A stretch of DNA of 64,000 nucleotides from Dyella sp. C11 (GCF_003121485.1 NZ_QAVX01000003.1:44299-108298), one strand, 5' to 3'; positions 37,444 to 48,595 are shown, numbered from the stretch's first letter. A program made the numbers and translations. Notes: generated from the sequence alone by a model not told the origin.

Positions 37444-39120
37444 ATGCGCCTGCCGCTTCGCTGTTCTTCCGTGGCCTTCCTAGCGTTGTCCGCGCTTCCG
37501 CTCCACGCGACTACGTTGCTGGTCAACGCACGCATCCACACGATGGACTCCTCTCGTCCCGAGGCCACGGCGCTGGCGTGGAAAGACGATGGACGCCTGC
37601 TTGCCGTGGGGGATACGGCGGATCTCCAAAAACAGTATCCCGACGCCAATGTCGAAGATGCCAAGGGCGCCACGGTCATTCCCGGGTTGATCGATGCGCA
37701 CGGCCACATGCTTGGCCTGGGCATGACGCACATCGAAGTGGATCTGGTCGGCAGTACGTCCCGTGCCGAAGTCGTGGCACGCCTCAAGGCCGCCGCGTCG
37801 AAGTGGCCGAAGGACACGTGGCTGATTGGCCGCGGCTGGGACCAGAACCGCTGGGCCGACAAGCAATTTCCCACCGCTGCCGATCTCGACGCGGCGTTTC
37901 CTGACCGCCCGGTTTTCCTTGAGCGCATCGACGGCCATGCTTCATGGGCCAACACGGCCGCGATGAAGCATGCGACCAAGTCGCTGGATGGCGACTGGCA
38001 ACCCGAAGGCGGCCGCATCGAGCGTGCAGGCAAGAAGGCCACGGGTGTATTGGTGGATGGCGCGCAGGCGCTGGTCGCCAAGGCGATACCGCCGCTGACG
38101 CACGACCAGACCAAGCAGGCTTACAAAGCCGCCTTCGCCGATGCCGCGGCTGCGGGTTTGACCGGCGTGCACGATCCGGGTGTCAGTCTTGAGGACTTCA
38201 AGGTGCTGCAGGAGCTGGCCGCTGCGGGCGAGATTCCCTTGCGCCTGTACGAAATGGCGGATGGCAATCACGAGGCGCTGGAATGGTTGTGCAACCAGGG
38301 TGGTCGCTGGGCAGACCCGAAGGGCCGGCTGCAGATGCGCACCGTCAAGTTGTACATGGACGGCGCACTCGGCAGTCGCGGCGCGGCACTCCTGGCGGAC
38401 TACAGCGACGACCACGGCAACAAGGGCATCTTCGTCACGTCGCCGGAGGCGTATCGAACGGCGGTGGAAAAGGCGTACCGGTGTCACGTACAGGTCGCCA
38501 CGCATGCCATCGGCGATCGTGGCAACCGGAACGTGCTGGACACCTACCAGGCGGTGCTTGGCGATCACGCGGACAGCGATCATCGCTGGCGCGTCGAGCA
38601 CGCGCAGATCGTGGCGCTGGATGACATTCCCCGTTTCGCCTCCCTGCACCTGATCGCCTCCATGCAGCCCACGCATGCCACCTCCGACATGCCATGGGCC
38701 GAACAGCGACTTGGCGCCGAGCGCCTGAAGGGTGCCTACGCCTGGCAGCGCTTCATCCAGGAAAAAGTGCCGCTCGCCTTTGGTTCGGATTTCCCGGTGG
38801 AACAGGTCAACCCGATGCTGGGCCTGTATGCCGCCGTGACGCGACAGGATCTCAACGGTCAGCCGCCGGGAGGCTGGCTGCCCGATCAGCGTGTCAGCCG
38901 CATCCAGGCGCTGGCCGGCTTCACCCTGGGCGCGGCGTACGCGTCGTTCATGGAGGGCGAGGTGGGTGCGTTGAAGCCGGGCATGCGTGCGGACTTCGTG
39001 GTGCTCAGTGGTGACCTGTTGACGGTGTCCCCGCGACAGATCGCCGACCTCAAGCCGCTGAGCACCTGGGTGGATGGCAAGCCGGTTTATCGCGCCGAAA
39101 AGACAAACGCCGCACCCTGA
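37444..39120 (+). CDS. YtcJ-type metal-dependent amidohydrolase
   Basis: A 558-residue protein of the amidohydrolase superfamily, exported by a signal sequence (SSVAFLALSALPLHA). Metal-site motifs are PGLIDAHGHMLG (start of the barrel), HVQVATHAIGDRGN, VEHAQIV and FGSDFPVE. The N-terminal beta-sandwich is TTLLVNARIHTMD and the C-terminal part closes it (GMRADFVVLSGDLLTV). The family hydrolyses C-N bonds of amides, carbamates or formamides; substrate unknown. ATG at 37444 is preferred to a TTG six bases upstream. An inverted repeat at the end serves the convergent azoreductase gene. Confidence 0.9.
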   Translation: MRLPLRCSSVAFLALSALPLHATTLLVNARIHTMDSSRPEATALAWKDDGRLLAVGDTADLQKQYPDANVEDAKGATVIPGLIDAHGHMLGLGMTHIEVDLVGSTSRAEVVARLKAAASKWPKDTWLIGRGWDQNRWADKQFPTAADLDAAFPDRPVFLERIDGHASWANTAAMKHATKSLDGDWQPEGGRIERAGKKATGVLVDGAQALVAKAIPPLTHDQTKQAYKAAFADAAAAGLTGVHDPGVSLEDFKVLQELAAAGEIPLRLYEMADGNHEALEWLCNQGGRWADPKGRLQMRTVKLYMDGALGSRGAALLADYSDDHGNKGIFVTSPEAYRTAVEKAYRCHVQVATHAIGDRGNRNVLDTYQAVLGDHADSDHRWRVEHAQIVALDDIPRFASLHLIASMQPTHATSDMPWAEQRLGAERLKGAYAWQRFIQEKVPLAFGSDFPVEQVNPMLGLYAAVTRQDLNGQPPGGWLPDQRVSRIQALAGFTLGAAYASFMEGEVGALKPGMRADFVVLSGDLLTVSPRQIADLKPLSTWVDGKPVYRAEKTNAAP

Positions 39121-39131
39121 GGCGCGGCGTT
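39106..39131 (-). terminator. Terminator-like hairpin between amidohydrolase and azoR
   Basis: AACGCCGC (39106-39113) and GCGGCGTT (39124-39131) form an 8 bp stem with a 10-base loop. On the minus strand it is followed by TGTCTTTT, so it most likely ends azoR transcription. It overlaps the last codons of the amidohydrolase gene. Confidence 0.65.
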
Positions 39132-39161
39132 CGCTGGGGACGGTGGAGCAGGGTGTGTTGC

Positions 39162-39746
39162 TTAGGCGGCCTTGCGGGTGGCCACGCCGATGGCGGCGTG
39201 GGCCGTCTTCAGTGCTTCCACCTTGTGCTCTTCGCTGAAGTTGACGCCTTCGGCGCGGACGAATTCGATGTCCGTGACGCCCAGGAAGCCAAACAGGGCA
39301 CGCAGGTAGGTTTCCTGGAAGTCCATCGGCTGGGCGGCGCTGCCTTCGCTGTAGATGCCGCCACGGGTAGAGGCCACGATCACGCGCTTGCCGCCGGCCA
39401 GGCCTTCGGGACCATTCGCGGTGTAGCGGAAGGTCTTGCCGGCCACGGAGATGCGGTCAATCCAAGCCTTCAGCTGGCTGGGGATCGAGAAGTTGTACAT
39501 CGGGGCACCGATGACGATCACGTCGGCGGCCAGGAATTCTTCGATCATCTGGCTGCCCTGCACGGCGACCGGGTCGCTGGCGTCGGCCACCGGGGTCCAG
39601 TGGGCGAGCGGGTTGGCTACCAGATCGTGGTAGATGACTTCCGTACCAGGGTTGTTGCCAGTCAGTTCGGCTACGATGGCAGCGGTCAGACCGCGCGAAA
39701 CGGAGTGGCTACCCAGGGCGCTGGCGTCGAGATGCAGCAGTTTCAT
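39162..39746 (-). CDS. azoR: FMN-dependent NADH:quinone reductase/azoreductase
   Basis: A 194-residue flavodoxin-fold reductase. Typical AzoR sequence is seen: KLLHLDASALGSHSVSRGLT (FMN phosphate loop), VIGAPMYNFSIPSQLKAWID (FMN-binding), GKTFRYTANGPEGLAGGKR and STRGGIYS. It reduces quinones and azo dyes by two electrons with NADH and protects against thiol and quinone stress. GAGGAA precedes the ATG. It is divergent from a LysR-type regulator across a 115 bp spacer, the usual sign of control by that regulator. Confidence 0.93.
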   Translation of the reverse strand: MKLLHLDASALGSHSVSRGLTAAIVAELTGNNPGTEVIYHDLVANPLAHWTPVADASDPVAVQGSQMIEEFLAADVIVIGAPMYNFSIPSQLKAWIDRISVAGKTFRYTANGPEGLAGGKRVIVASTRGGIYSEGSAAQPMDFQETYLRALFGFLGVTDIEFVRAEGVNFSEEHKVEALKTAHAAIGVATRKAA

Positions 39747-39832
39747 GGTATTTCCTCAGTTAACGAGCCGGACCAACCGGCGACGTGACTAAGGTAGCCA
39801 TCGGACAATCTGGTGATAAGCCGGGTAAACTC

Positions 39833-39845
39833 GAACGTATCGTTC
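39833..39845. promoter_or_regulatory. GAACG-TAT-CGTTC dyad in the azoR-lysR spacer
   Basis: A perfect 5 bp inverted repeat with a 3-base spacer, inside a T-N11-A-like frame (TCGAACGTATCGTTCAA). It ends 16 bp before the LysR start and is a good candidate LysR-type operator controlling both genes. Confidence 0.55.
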
Positions 39846-39861
39846 AAAATGGGAAACGACG

Positions 39862-40815
39862 ATGACGGTGCTGGATGGTGCCCTGCAGGATCTCAACGAC
39901 CTGTACTTCTTTGCCGCCGTGGTTGAACACGGTGGTTTCTCCTCGGCCGGACGCGCCCTGGGCATTCCCAAGTCCCGCCTGAGCAAGCGGATCGCGCAGC
40001 TGGAAGAGCGCCTCGGCGTGCGCCTGCTGCAGCGAACCACGCGCCGTTTCGTGGTCACCGAGGTAGGCGAGCGGTTCTACGGGCATTGCCGAGCGGTGCT
40101 GGAAGAGGCCCGGGCCGCGCAGGAAGCGGTGGAAGAGGTGCGTTCCGAGCCGCGTGGCGTGGTTCGCGTCAGCTGCCCGGTGTCGCTGGTGCAGACCGTC
40201 ATTGGCCATATCCTGCCGGAGTTCCTGGCCTTGCATCCCAAGATGCAGGTGCGCCTGCAGGCCACGGACCGTCGCGTGGACGTGATTGGCGAAGGCTTCG
40301 ACATCGCCATTCGCGTGCGCAGCAAGCTGGATACCGATGCCACCCTGGTGGTGCGTACGTTCGGCCAGTCACGCGTGCTCCTGGTCGCCAGTCCCGATCT
40401 GCTCAAGCGGTATGGTCACCCCAAGGAACTGGGAGACCTCTCCCAGCTGCCCGCGCTGACCAACCAGGAGCACGAGGGCGCGCAGAGCTGGGAATTGCTC
40501 GACGCCAGCGGCGAACGCGTCATCGTGGATATCCAGCCGCGGCTGATCTGTGGCGATTTCAATGCGCTGCTGCAAAGTTGCAAGGCGGGTGTTGGCGTGA
40601 CCTTGTTGCCCGAATTCGTTTGCGGTCCTGCCATCGAGCGGGGCGAGCTTGAGGTTGTGCTGCCGGACTGGAGTGTTCCGCAAGGCACCATGCATTTCGT
40701 TTATCCCAGTCGTCGTGGCCTGTTGCCGGGCGTTCGCGCCTTCGTGGATTTTCTTGCGGAAAAGCTGCCGGATACGGTGCGCGAGAAACACGCCCAGTGC
40801 GGCAAATACCTCTGA
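39862..40815 (+). CDS. LysR family transcriptional regulator
   Basis: A 317-residue regulator. The N-terminal winged HTH is DLNDLYFFAAVVEHGGFSSA, GRALGIPKSRLSKRIAQLEE, RLGVRLLQRTTRRFVVTEVG. The effector domain follows (GVVRVSCPVSLVQTVIGHIL, IRVRSKLDTDATLVVRTF). It belongs to the AaeR/DsdC-like group often found beside azoR or other oxidoreductases. It is divergent from azoR with a palindrome between them, so it probably responds to quinones or aromatic stress and controls azoR (inference). Confidence 0.92.
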   Translation: MTVLDGALQDLNDLYFFAAVVEHGGFSSAGRALGIPKSRLSKRIAQLEERLGVRLLQRTTRRFVVTEVGERFYGHCRAVLEEARAAQEAVEEVRSEPRGVVRVSCPVSLVQTVIGHILPEFLALHPKMQVRLQATDRRVDVIGEGFDIAIRVRSKLDTDATLVVRTFGQSRVLLVASPDLLKRYGHPKELGDLSQLPALTNQEHEGAQSWELLDASGERVIVDIQPRLICGDFNALLQSCKAGVGVTLLPEFVCGPAIERGELEVVLPDWSVPQGTMHFVYPSRRGLLPGVRAFVDFLAEKLPDTVREKHAQCGKYL

Positions 40816-40875
40816 CGCCGGTACGCCATACTCACCGTGCTACCATCATCGTTTAGCCTTCCAGACATCCGAATC

Positions 40876-42021
40876 ATGCAGATCGAAACCAAACTCCCCA
40901 AGGTTGGAACCACCATCTTCAGTGTGATGAGTCAGCTGGCGCTGGATCACAAGGCCGTGAACCTGGGGCAGGGCTTTCCCGATTTCGAGCCGCCGCAGCC
41001 GCTGCGCGACGCCATCACGCGTGCCATGGCCGAAGGACGCAACCAATATGCGCCGGGCATCGGCCTTCAGCCGCTGCGTGAGCAGATCGCACTGAAGACC
41101 GAGCGCATGTACGGCCACAAGGTGGACCCGAACACCGAGGTGACGGTGACGTCCGGTGCCACGGAAGCCCTGTTCTCCGCCATCGCTGCCGTGGTGCGCG
41201 CGGGTGACGAAGTGATCGTGTTCGATCCGGCTTATGACAGCTACGAACCGGCCATCGAACTGCAGGGCGCACGCGCCGTGCATATTCCGCTGCAGGCGCC
41301 CACGTTTGGCGTGGACTGGCAGCGCGTGCGCGATGCCGTGACGCCGAAGACGCGCATGATCCTGATCAACAGCCCCCACAATCCGACGGGCGCGGTGCTT
41401 TCCGCTGCCGACCTGGACGAGCTGGCGGCGATCGTGCGCGATACAGAGATCGTGGTGCTGTCCGACGAGGTGTACGAGCACATCGTGTATGACGGCGAGC
41501 AGCATCAGAGCGTGCTTCGCCACGCGGAGCTGGCCGCGCGCAGCTTCGTCGTGTCCTCGTTCGGCAAGACCTATCACTGCACGGGCTGGAAGCTGGGTTA
41601 CGCGGTGGCGCCCAAGGCGTTGTCGGCCGAATTCCGCAAGGTGCACCAGTACCTCACGTTCTGCACGTTCCATCCCGCGCAGGTGGCCTTCGCTGAATTC
41701 ATGGCCAGTACGCCGGAGCACTACCTTGAGCTGCCTGCGTTCTACCAGGAAAAGCGCGACCGCTTCCGCGAGTTGATCAAGCCGTCCCGCGTCACGCTGC
41801 TCGATGTGCCGGGCGGTTACTTCCAGCTGGTCGACTACTCCGCCATCAGCAACAAGGACGACGTCGCGTTCTGCGAATGGATGGTGAAGGAAGGCGGCGT
41901 AGCGGCCATTCCGCTCACGCCGTTCTACGAGAAGGCACCGGGCACGCATCTGCTGCGCCTGTGCTTTGCCAAGAGCGACGCCACCATGGAAGCCGCCGCG
42001 GAGCGCCTATGCAAACTCTAA
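40876..42021 (+). CDS. ybdL: methionine/glutamine-type aminotransferase YbdL
   Basis: A 381-residue PLP-dependent class I aminotransferase. The start MQIETKLPKVGTTIFSVMSQ is the one shared by YbdL-type enzymes; an upstream GTG is rejected. Key parts are NLGQGFPDFEPP, NSPHNPTG, VLSDEVYEHIVYDG and the PLP lysine K231 in SSFGKTYHCTGWKLGY. It transfers the amino group of methionine, glutamine or aromatic amino acids to keto acids. Its last 13 bp overlap yafV, whose product hydrolyses the omega-amide of the resulting keto acid, so the pair works as a transamidation pathway. Confidence 0.9.
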   Translation: MQIETKLPKVGTTIFSVMSQLALDHKAVNLGQGFPDFEPPQPLRDAITRAMAEGRNQYAPGIGLQPLREQIALKTERMYGHKVDPNTEVTVTSGATEALFSAIAAVVRAGDEVIVFDPAYDSYEPAIELQGARAVHIPLQAPTFGVDWQRVRDAVTPKTRMILINSPHNPTGAVLSAADLDELAAIVRDTEIVVLSDEVYEHIVYDGEQHQSVLRHAELAARSFVVSSFGKTYHCTGWKLGYAVAPKALSAEFRKVHQYLTFCTFHPAQVAFAEFMASTPEHYLELPAFYQEKRDRFRELIKPSRVTLLDVPGGYFQLVDYSAISNKDDVAFCEWMVKEGGVAAIPLTPFYEKAPGTHLLRLCFAKSDATMEAAAERLCKL

Positions 42022-42809
42022 GGGTCAGCCTGGTCCAGGGCGCCACGCGCTGGCACGACGCGCCGGCCAACCGTGCGTATTACGGTGAACTGGTGCGGCG
42101 CGTGGCAGGGCAAACCGATCTTGTCGTGTTGCCGGAAACGTTCCTGTCCGGGTTCAGCAACGATACGCGCGCCAGCGCGGAAACCATGGACGGCGAGGGC
42201 GTGGCGTGGATGCGCGCGCTGGCGCAGGAAGTGGATGCCGTGTTGTGTGGCAGCCTTGCCATTCGCGAAGGCGACACCGTTTACAACCGCCTGATCTGGG
42301 CGCGTCCTGATGGCAGCTTTGCGCAATACGACAAGCGTCATCTGTTCCGCATGGCCGGCGAGCACACGCGCTATGGCGGTGGCAACGAGCGTCTCATTGT
42401 CGAGTTGAAAGGCTGGCGCATCCTGCCGCAGGTTTGCTACGACCTGCGTTTCCCGGTGTGGTTGCGCAATGGGCGCCGCGAAGATGCCACGGGCGGCATG
42501 GAGTACGACCTCGCCCTTTTCGTGGCCAACTGGCCGGCGCCGCGACGTCAGCCGTGGCGCACGCTGCTTCGTGCGCGCGCCATCGAAAATCTCAGCTACG
42601 TGATTGGCCTCAATCGCGTGGGCGTGGACGGCAACGATTTGCCGTATGCCGGCGACAGCGCGGTGCTCGATCCCATGGGCGAGCCGCTGGTGGAGCTGGG
42701 CCCGCAGGAGCAGGTGGTGACGGTGACGATCGATCCCGCACCGTTGCTGGCGCATCGCGAACGTTTTCCTGCGTGGATGGATGCGGACGCGTTTACGTTG
42801 GTGGATTGA
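42009..42809 (+). CDS. yafV: omega-amidase YafV (nitrilase superfamily)
   Basis: A 266-residue nitrilase-fold enzyme. The catalytic triad is visible: E43 in VVLPETFLSGFS, K109 in YDKRHLFRM and C143 in LPQVCYDLRFPVW. VFANWPAPR-like LFVANWPAPRRQPW and NRVGVDGNDLPYAGDS are typical of YafV/Nit2. It hydrolyses 2-ketoglutaramate or 2-ketosuccinamate to the keto-diacid and ammonia. The ATG at 42009 lies inside ybdL, which fits translational coupling. A 112 bp repeat element follows 46 bp after the stop. Confidence 0.9.
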   Translation: MQTLRVSLVQGATRWHDAPANRAYYGELVRRVAGQTDLVVLPETFLSGFSNDTRASAETMDGEGVAWMRALAQEVDAVLCGSLAIREGDTVYNRLIWARPDGSFAQYDKRHLFRMAGEHTRYGGGNERLIVELKGWRILPQVCYDLRFPVWLRNGRREDATGGMEYDLALFVANWPAPRRQPWRTLLRARAIENLSYVIGLNRVGVDGNDLPYAGDSAVLDPMGEPLVELGPQEQVVTVTIDPAPLLAHRERFPAWMDADAFTLVD

Positions 42810-42855
42810 ATCGGGCGGTTTGGCGCGACGTTTGTACTCGCGTCAGTTCTAAAAG

Positions 42856-42967
42856 CCCGTCATTCCCGCGAAGGCGGGAGGTGATTTTCAACAGCCGAAG
42901 GCTGGTCATCCAGCGTCTTTCAACGTGCGAAAAGTCACTGGATTCCCGCCTTCGCGGGAATGACGGG
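42856..42967. repeat. CGTCATTCC-ended inverted-repeat element, copy 2 (112 bp)
   Basis: A perfect 24 bp terminal inverted repeat: the left arm (42856-42879) begins CCCGTCATTCCCGCG, and the right arm (42944-42967) is its exact reverse complement ending GGAATGACGGG. The 64 bp centre contains GGTCATCCAGCG and AAAGTCACTGGATTCC, also present in the copy at 60253-60382. No coding capacity, so any mobility would need a helper in trans. Confidence 0.85.
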
Positions 42968-43011
42968 TAGAGATGCTGAGGCACGTGAAGTGGCTCGCCT
43001 CCTCACGCGCA

Positions 43012-43398
43012 TCAAACCCTTCCCGCCGCCTGTAACGCCTCGAACTCCTCATCGCTGAAAATGCGCGAGCGGATGAAGACGCGTACGCCCATGCCGTTCT
43101 CCAGCGAAAACATGCCGCCCTGGCCGGGCACCACGTCCAGCGTCAATTGCGTGTGTTTCCAGTACTCGAATTGCGGCCCGCTGATATAGAACGGCACGCC
43201 GCCGACATCGCCCAACTGGCGATCCTGGTCGGACAGGATGAAGTCGCCCACGGCAAAGCACATGGGCGACGAGCCATCGCAGCATCCGCCGGACTGGTGG
43301 AACAACAGCGCACCGTGCCGCTCGCGCAAGGTGGCGATGAGCTTGAGCGCCGCCAGCGTGGCGGTCACCTGCAGCGGCACGGTGGCGGGTGTGTTCAT
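43012..43398 (-). CDS. DUF779 domain-containing protein
   Basis: A 128-residue protein of the DUF779 family. The conserved core is [20 protein letters not shown], with a CC-x6-C cluster that could bind metal, then [20 protein letters not shown] and [23 protein letters not shown]779 genes are regularly found beside NAD aldehyde dehydrogenases, as here; their biochemical role is not established. It overlaps the alcohol dehydrogenase gene by 4 bp, so all three genes of the unit are likely expressed together. Confidence 0.9.
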   Translation of the reverse strand: MNTPATVPLQVTATLAALKLIATLRERHGALLFHQSGGCCDGSSPMCFAVGDFILSDQDRQLGDVGGVPFYISGPQFEYWKHTQLTLDVVPGQGGMFSLENGMGVRVFIRSRIFSDEEFEALQAAGRV

Positions 43399-44426
43399 GC
43401 CAGTGCCATGTCCAGCACGACGCGGCCCTCGATCTTGCCGGCATGCATGCGGGCAAACACGTCGTTGACGTTCTCCAGTCTGTCCGTGCTTACCGTGGCG
43501 GCCACCTTGCCTTCGCTGGCGAACTCCAGCGATTCCTGGAGATCCAGTCGCGTGCCCACGATGGAGCCGCGCACCGTCACGCCATTGAGCACCATGCCGA
43601 AGATGTCGAGCGGGAACTGTCCCGGCGGCAGGCCGTTGAGCGACACGGTCCCACCACGACGCACCATGCCCAGCGCCTGTTCGAACGCCTTGGGCGACAC
43701 GGCGGTGACCAGTGCACCATGCGCGCCGCCGATTTCCTTCTTGAGATAGGCGGCCGGGTCGGTGGTGCGCGCGTTGACGGTGACTGTGGCGCCCAGCCTC
43801 TTGGCCAGCGCCAGCTTGTCATCGTCCACGTCCACCGCGGCGACGTTGCGTCCCATTGCCTTGGCGTACTGCACCGCCATGTGGCCAAGGCCGCCAACGC
43901 CGGAAACCACGACCCATTCGCCGGGCTTGGTGTCGGTGACCTTCAGTCCCTTGTACACGGTGACGCCCGCACACAGGATGGGCGCGACATCGACGAAGCC
44001 GATGTCCTTGGGCAGGTGCCCCACGTAATTGGCATTGGCCAGCGCGTACTGCGCAAATCCGCCGTTGATCGAGTAGCCCGTGTTCTGTTGCTGCTCGCAC
44101 AAGGTTTCCCAGCCGCCCAGGCAGTGCTCGCAATAGCCACAGGCCGAATACAGCCACGGAATACCGACGCGGTCGCCTTCCTTCACATGCTTGACGCCGT
44201 CGCCCACCGCCACGACGTGGCCCACGCCTTCGTGACCCGGAATGAAGGGCGGATTGGGCTTCACCGGCCAGTCGCCTTCGGCGGCGTGCAGATCGGTGTG
44301 GCAAACGCCGCAGGCTTCGATCTTTACCAGGATGTCGCCGGCCATCGGGCGCGGCACGGTCACTTCCTCGATCACCAGCGGTTTGCCGAATTCACGTACG
44401 ACGGCCGCTTTCATGGTCTTGTCCAT
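43395..44426 (-). CDS. adhP: zinc-dependent alcohol dehydrogenase (AdhP-like)
   Basis: A 343-residue medium-chain dehydrogenase. Catalytic zinc ligands are C42 (CGVCHTDLH), H65 (PGHEGVG) and C152 (PILCAGVT). Structural zinc ligands are C96, C99, C102 and C110 in [15 protein letters not shown]. The NAD site is GVGGLG (176-181). It oxidises ethanol or similar primary alcohols to aldehydes. GAGGA lies six bases before the ATG at 44426. It lies between the aldehyde dehydrogenase and DUF779 genes, giving an alcohol-aldehyde-acid route. Confidence 0.93.
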   Translation of the reverse strand: MDKTMKAAVVREFGKPLVIEEVTVPRPMAGDILVKIEACGVCHTDLHAAEGDWPVKPNPPFIPGHEGVGHVVAVGDGVKHVKEGDRVGIPWLYSACGYCEHCLGGWETLCEQQQNTGYSINGGFAQYALANANYVGHLPKDIGFVDVAPILCAGVTVYKGLKVTDTKPGEWVVVSGVGGLGHMAVQYAKAMGRNVAAVDVDDDKLALAKRLGATVTVNARTTDPAAYLKKEIGGAHGALVTAVSPKAFEQALGMVRRGGTVSLNGLPPGQFPLDIFGMVLNGVTVRGSIVGTRLDLQESLEFASEGKVAATVSTDRLENVNDVFARMHAGKIEGRVVLDMALA

Positions 44427-44501
44427 GTGTTTCCTCGTTGACGTTGTCTTCCCTGCGGGCGGCGACACGCGTGGCGCCGCTTCAACAGGCCATTGCCTTG
44501 C

Positions 44502-46028
<1,527 letters not shown>

Positions 46029-46086
46029 CGACATCTCCTGAATGTCCGGGTGGATCGCCAGCGCGCTGGCGGCTACTTCCCTCTAC

Positions 46087-46101
46087 GCAATCCCGATGCC
46101 A
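46087..46101 (-). promoter_or_regulatory. sigma-54 promoter of the aldehyde dehydrogenase operon
   Basis: Read on the minus strand, TGGCAT-CGGGA-TTGC: GG at -24 and GC at -12 with exactly ten bases between, one base off the TGGCAC-N5-TTGC consensus. Transcription would start near 46075, 47 bp before the start codon. A divergent sigma-54 activator gene supports it strongly. Confidence 0.85.
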
Positions 46102-46176
46102 GATCATCGATGGCGCGGTGCGTCACGCTCCCCGTTGCCCACACGTTGCATGCGAATGCGCGCTTGTTTCGCAGTG

Positions 46177-46259
46177 CAACACCGATTCAGATTGCGCCCG
46201 CTGCGGTGTTGTGTTGTTTATCGGAGCAGGGGTCACGACAACTGTCGCAATTTGCGACA
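46177..46259. promoter_or_regulatory. Upstream dyads, candidate activator sites
   Basis: CAACACCG (46177-46184) pairs with CGGTGTTG (46204-46211). TGTCGCA-ATT-TGCGACA (46243-46259) is a perfect 7 bp dyad, overlapped by CGACA-AC-TGTCG (46236-46247). They lie 80-160 bp upstream of the sigma-54 promoter, as enhancer sites should, and just before the activator gene. Confidence 0.6.
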
Positions 46260-46280
46260 TGCGGTTAGAGCGGAGGCGAT

Positions 46281-48170
46281 ATGCAGAGCGTGCGATCCCA
46301 GCGCCGGGTCGGCGAAGCCAGACGGGAGTTCTTCGAAGGCGGGCGCGTACCGTCCGGACAGCTCTCCGACACCATCCTGCGTTCATGGCGCCGCTGTCGC
46401 GGCCTGGGCCTGGAAGAGGCCGCGCATCCGCAAGTGGAACCGGTACCGCAAGGTGAATTGCGACAGATGCGGGAACGGCACGAGACGCTCTGGCGCATGG
46501 CGCGCGCCGAACTGGACCTGCTCGCACCGGACGCCGCGTCGACGGGCAGCATCGTGATCCTGACCGACGAGCAGGGCTGGATCCTCGATGCCGAAGGCAA
46601 TCCGCGTTTTCTCGACAAGGCAGGACGCGTGGCGCTGATGCCGGGCGCGTGCTGGAGCGAAGCACACGTCGGGACCAATGCCATCGGCACGGCCATCGTG
46701 GAGGGCGCATCGGTCGAGGTGTTGGGCGGTGAACACTACTTCGTGCCGCACGGCATTCTCAGTTGTTCGTCCGTGCCGATCTTCGATCCCTACGGCAAGT
46801 TGGCGGGCGTATTGGATATCTCCGGTGATGCCAACGTGCCGCATGTGCACGCGCTGGCGCTCGCGCGCATGGCGGTGACGCACATCGAGCACCGCTATTT
46901 CGATGCCGGCATCGAGGATGCCGAGCTGTTGCGGCTGCACGCCGATCCCGCGCTGCTGGGAACGGCGGGCGAAGGCTTGCTGGCGTTCCGCCGCGGGCGG
47001 TTGGCCGCAGCCAATCAGGCAGGCCTTCGCTTGCTGGGACTGGATCGCGGCGATATCGGTCACGTGGCCTACGACGCCCTGTTTGCCGAATCCCTCAACC
47101 GCCTGCGCCGCGATGGCGTATTGGTGGATCGTCACGGGCAGGCCTTGCATGGCCGCGTGGATCACGCAGGCGATCCGTCGCGCCGCCTCGCTGCCACGCG
47201 TCGTGCAGCGGCCGCGCCTGCGATGGCGAGCCAGGTGGAAACGGCACTGTTCGATGCGCATCTCGACGCGGAGCTGGAACGGGCACGACGCGTGCTTGAT
47301 GCAAACCTTCCCGTGCTTCTGCAGGGAGAAACGGGCAGCGGCAAGGAAATGTTCGCGCGTGAACTGCACAAGCGCAGTGCTCGCACGAACAAGCCGTTCG
47401 TTGCCATCAACTGCGCAGCGTTGCCGGAAGGCTTGATCGAGGCCGAACTGTTCGGCTACGAAGAAGGTGCTTTCACGGGTGCGAGACGCACGGGAAGCAC
47501 CGGCCTGTTGCGGCAAGCCGATGGTGGTGTGCTCTTTCTGGATGAAATCGGCGACATGCCGTTGTCGCTGCAACCGCGGTTGTTGCGCGTGCTGCAGGAG
47601 CGGGAAATGTCACCGCTGGGTGGCGGCAAACCGGTGAAGCTGGATTTCGTGCTGGTGTGCGCCACGCATTGCGATCTTGGCGTGGCGATGCACGAAGGGC
47701 GCTTCCGCAGTGATCTTTATTACCGCATCGCGCATTACGTCGTGCCCATGCCCCTGGTGCGGGACCATCCCGACCGCGTGATGCTGGTGCAGGCGTTGTG
47801 GTCACGGCTGGGGCAGGGCAGGCAGCTGTCGCTTTCCACGCTGACGGCGTTGGCGGCCTACGACTGGCCGGGCAACATGCGCCAGCTGGTGGCGTGCCTG
47901 CGTACGCTCGTGGCATTGCACGACGAGGGTGATGTCGTCGAGGCATCCGCGTTGCCCAGTTACATGTCGACCTTGTCGACGGCGCCATCGACAAAACCCG
48001 AGGCTTTGCACGCATCGGGTGCGCTGCACGACATCACGGATCGTGCCATGCGGCAGGCGCTGCACGATTGTGCGGGCAATGTAAGTCGCGCCGCGAAACA
48101 GCTGGGTGTAAACCGCAGCACGCTGTATCGCCGCCTGCAGTCGCGGGCAGAACACGGAAACGACGCTTGA
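46281..48170 (+). CDS. AcoR-type sigma-54-dependent activator
   Basis: A 629-residue enhancer-binding protein. Layout: N-terminal GAF-type sensing region (about 75-210, with [20 protein letters not shown]), a PAS-like linker, the AAA+ domain (about 315-545) and a Fis-type HTH at the C-terminus ([20 protein letters not shown]). Walker A is GETGSGKE (from 349) and the sigma-54 contact loop GAFTGA is intact (396-401). [20 protein letters not shown] is Walker B. It should sense an alcohol- or acetoin-type signal and activate the divergent aldehyde/alcohol dehydrogenase operon. GGAGG precedes the ATG. Confidence 0.93.
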   Translation: MQSVRSQRRVGEARREFFEGGRVPSGQLSDTILRSWRRCRGLGLEEAAHPQVEPVPQGELRQMRERHETLWRMARAELDLLAPDAASTGSIVILTDEQGWILDAEGNPRFLDKAGRVALMPGACWSEAHVGTNAIGTAIVEGASVEVLGGEHYFVPHGILSCSSVPIFDPYGKLAGVLDISGDANVPHVHALALARMAVTHIEHRYFDAGIEDAELLRLHADPALLGTAGEGLLAFRRGRLAAANQAGLRLLGLDRGDIGHVAYDALFAESLNRLRRDGVLVDRHGQALHGRVDHAGDPSRRLAATRRAAAAPAMASQVETALFDAHLDAELERARRVLDANLPVLLQGETGSGKEMFARELHKRSARTNKPFVAINCAALPEGLIEAELFGYEEGAFTGARRTGSTGLLRQADGGVLFLDEIGDMPLSLQPRLLRVLQEREMSPLGGGKPVKLDFVLVCATHCDLGVAMHEGRFRSDLYYRIAHYVVPMPLVRDHPDRVMLVQALWSRLGQGRQLSLSTLTALAAYDWPGNMRQLVACLRTLVALHDEGDVVEASALPSYMSTLSTAPSTKPEALHASGALHDITDRAMRQALHDCAGNVSRAAKQLGVNRSTLYRRLQSRAEHGNDA

Positions 48171-48239
48171 GTCTTGTGTGCGTCCTTCGGGGGGCCTGGT
48201 GAAACGGCACGGCAGCAAGCGCTGCCGCGCCAGCGATCA

Positions 48240-48587
48240 TCAGAGGATGGTCAACACGGTTTCCGGTGGACGTCCAATCGCCGCCTTGCCGTTGGACACC
48301 ACGATGGGGCGCTCGATCAGGCGGGGATGGCTGGCCATCGCGGCGACAAGCGTGGTGTCGTCAAGAGAGGGATCATCGAGGCCGAGTTCGCTGTACTCGG
48401 CCTCGGTCTTGCGCATCAACTCGCGCGGCGTCATGCCCAGCATGTCGAGCAGTTCGAACAGCTCCGTGGTGCTGGGCGGTGTATCGAGATAGTTGACGAC
48501 ATCGCACACCACGCCGCGTTCCTCCAGCAGCGCCAGCGTGGCACGCGACTTGGAACAGCGGCTGTTGTGGTAGATGCGAACGCTCAT
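48240..48587 (-). CDS. arsC: ArsC/Spx-type arsenate reductase (glutaredoxin)
   Basis: A 115-residue thioredoxin-fold protein. The active cysteine is C11 in HNSRCSKSR, and the ArsC ending ERPIVVSNGKAAIGRPPE supplies the Arg residues for oxyanion binding. It may reduce arsenate with glutathione/glutaredoxin. No other ars genes are nearby, so it could be a YfgD-like ArsC of unproven role. It is 8 bp downstream of rluB on the same strand, so it may be co-transcribed. Confidence 0.88.
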   Translation of the reverse strand: MSVRIYHNSRCSKSRATLALLEERGVVCDVVNYLDTPPSTTELFELLDMLGMTPRELMRKTEAEYSELGLDDPSLDDTTLVAAMASHPRLIERPIVVSNGKAAIGRPPETVLTIL

Positions 48588-48595
48588 GGTTGGCC

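Noticed and set aside
48240..48587. Arsenic resistance operon
   Set aside because: Only an ArsC-like gene is present; no arsR, arsB or acr3 was found beside it.
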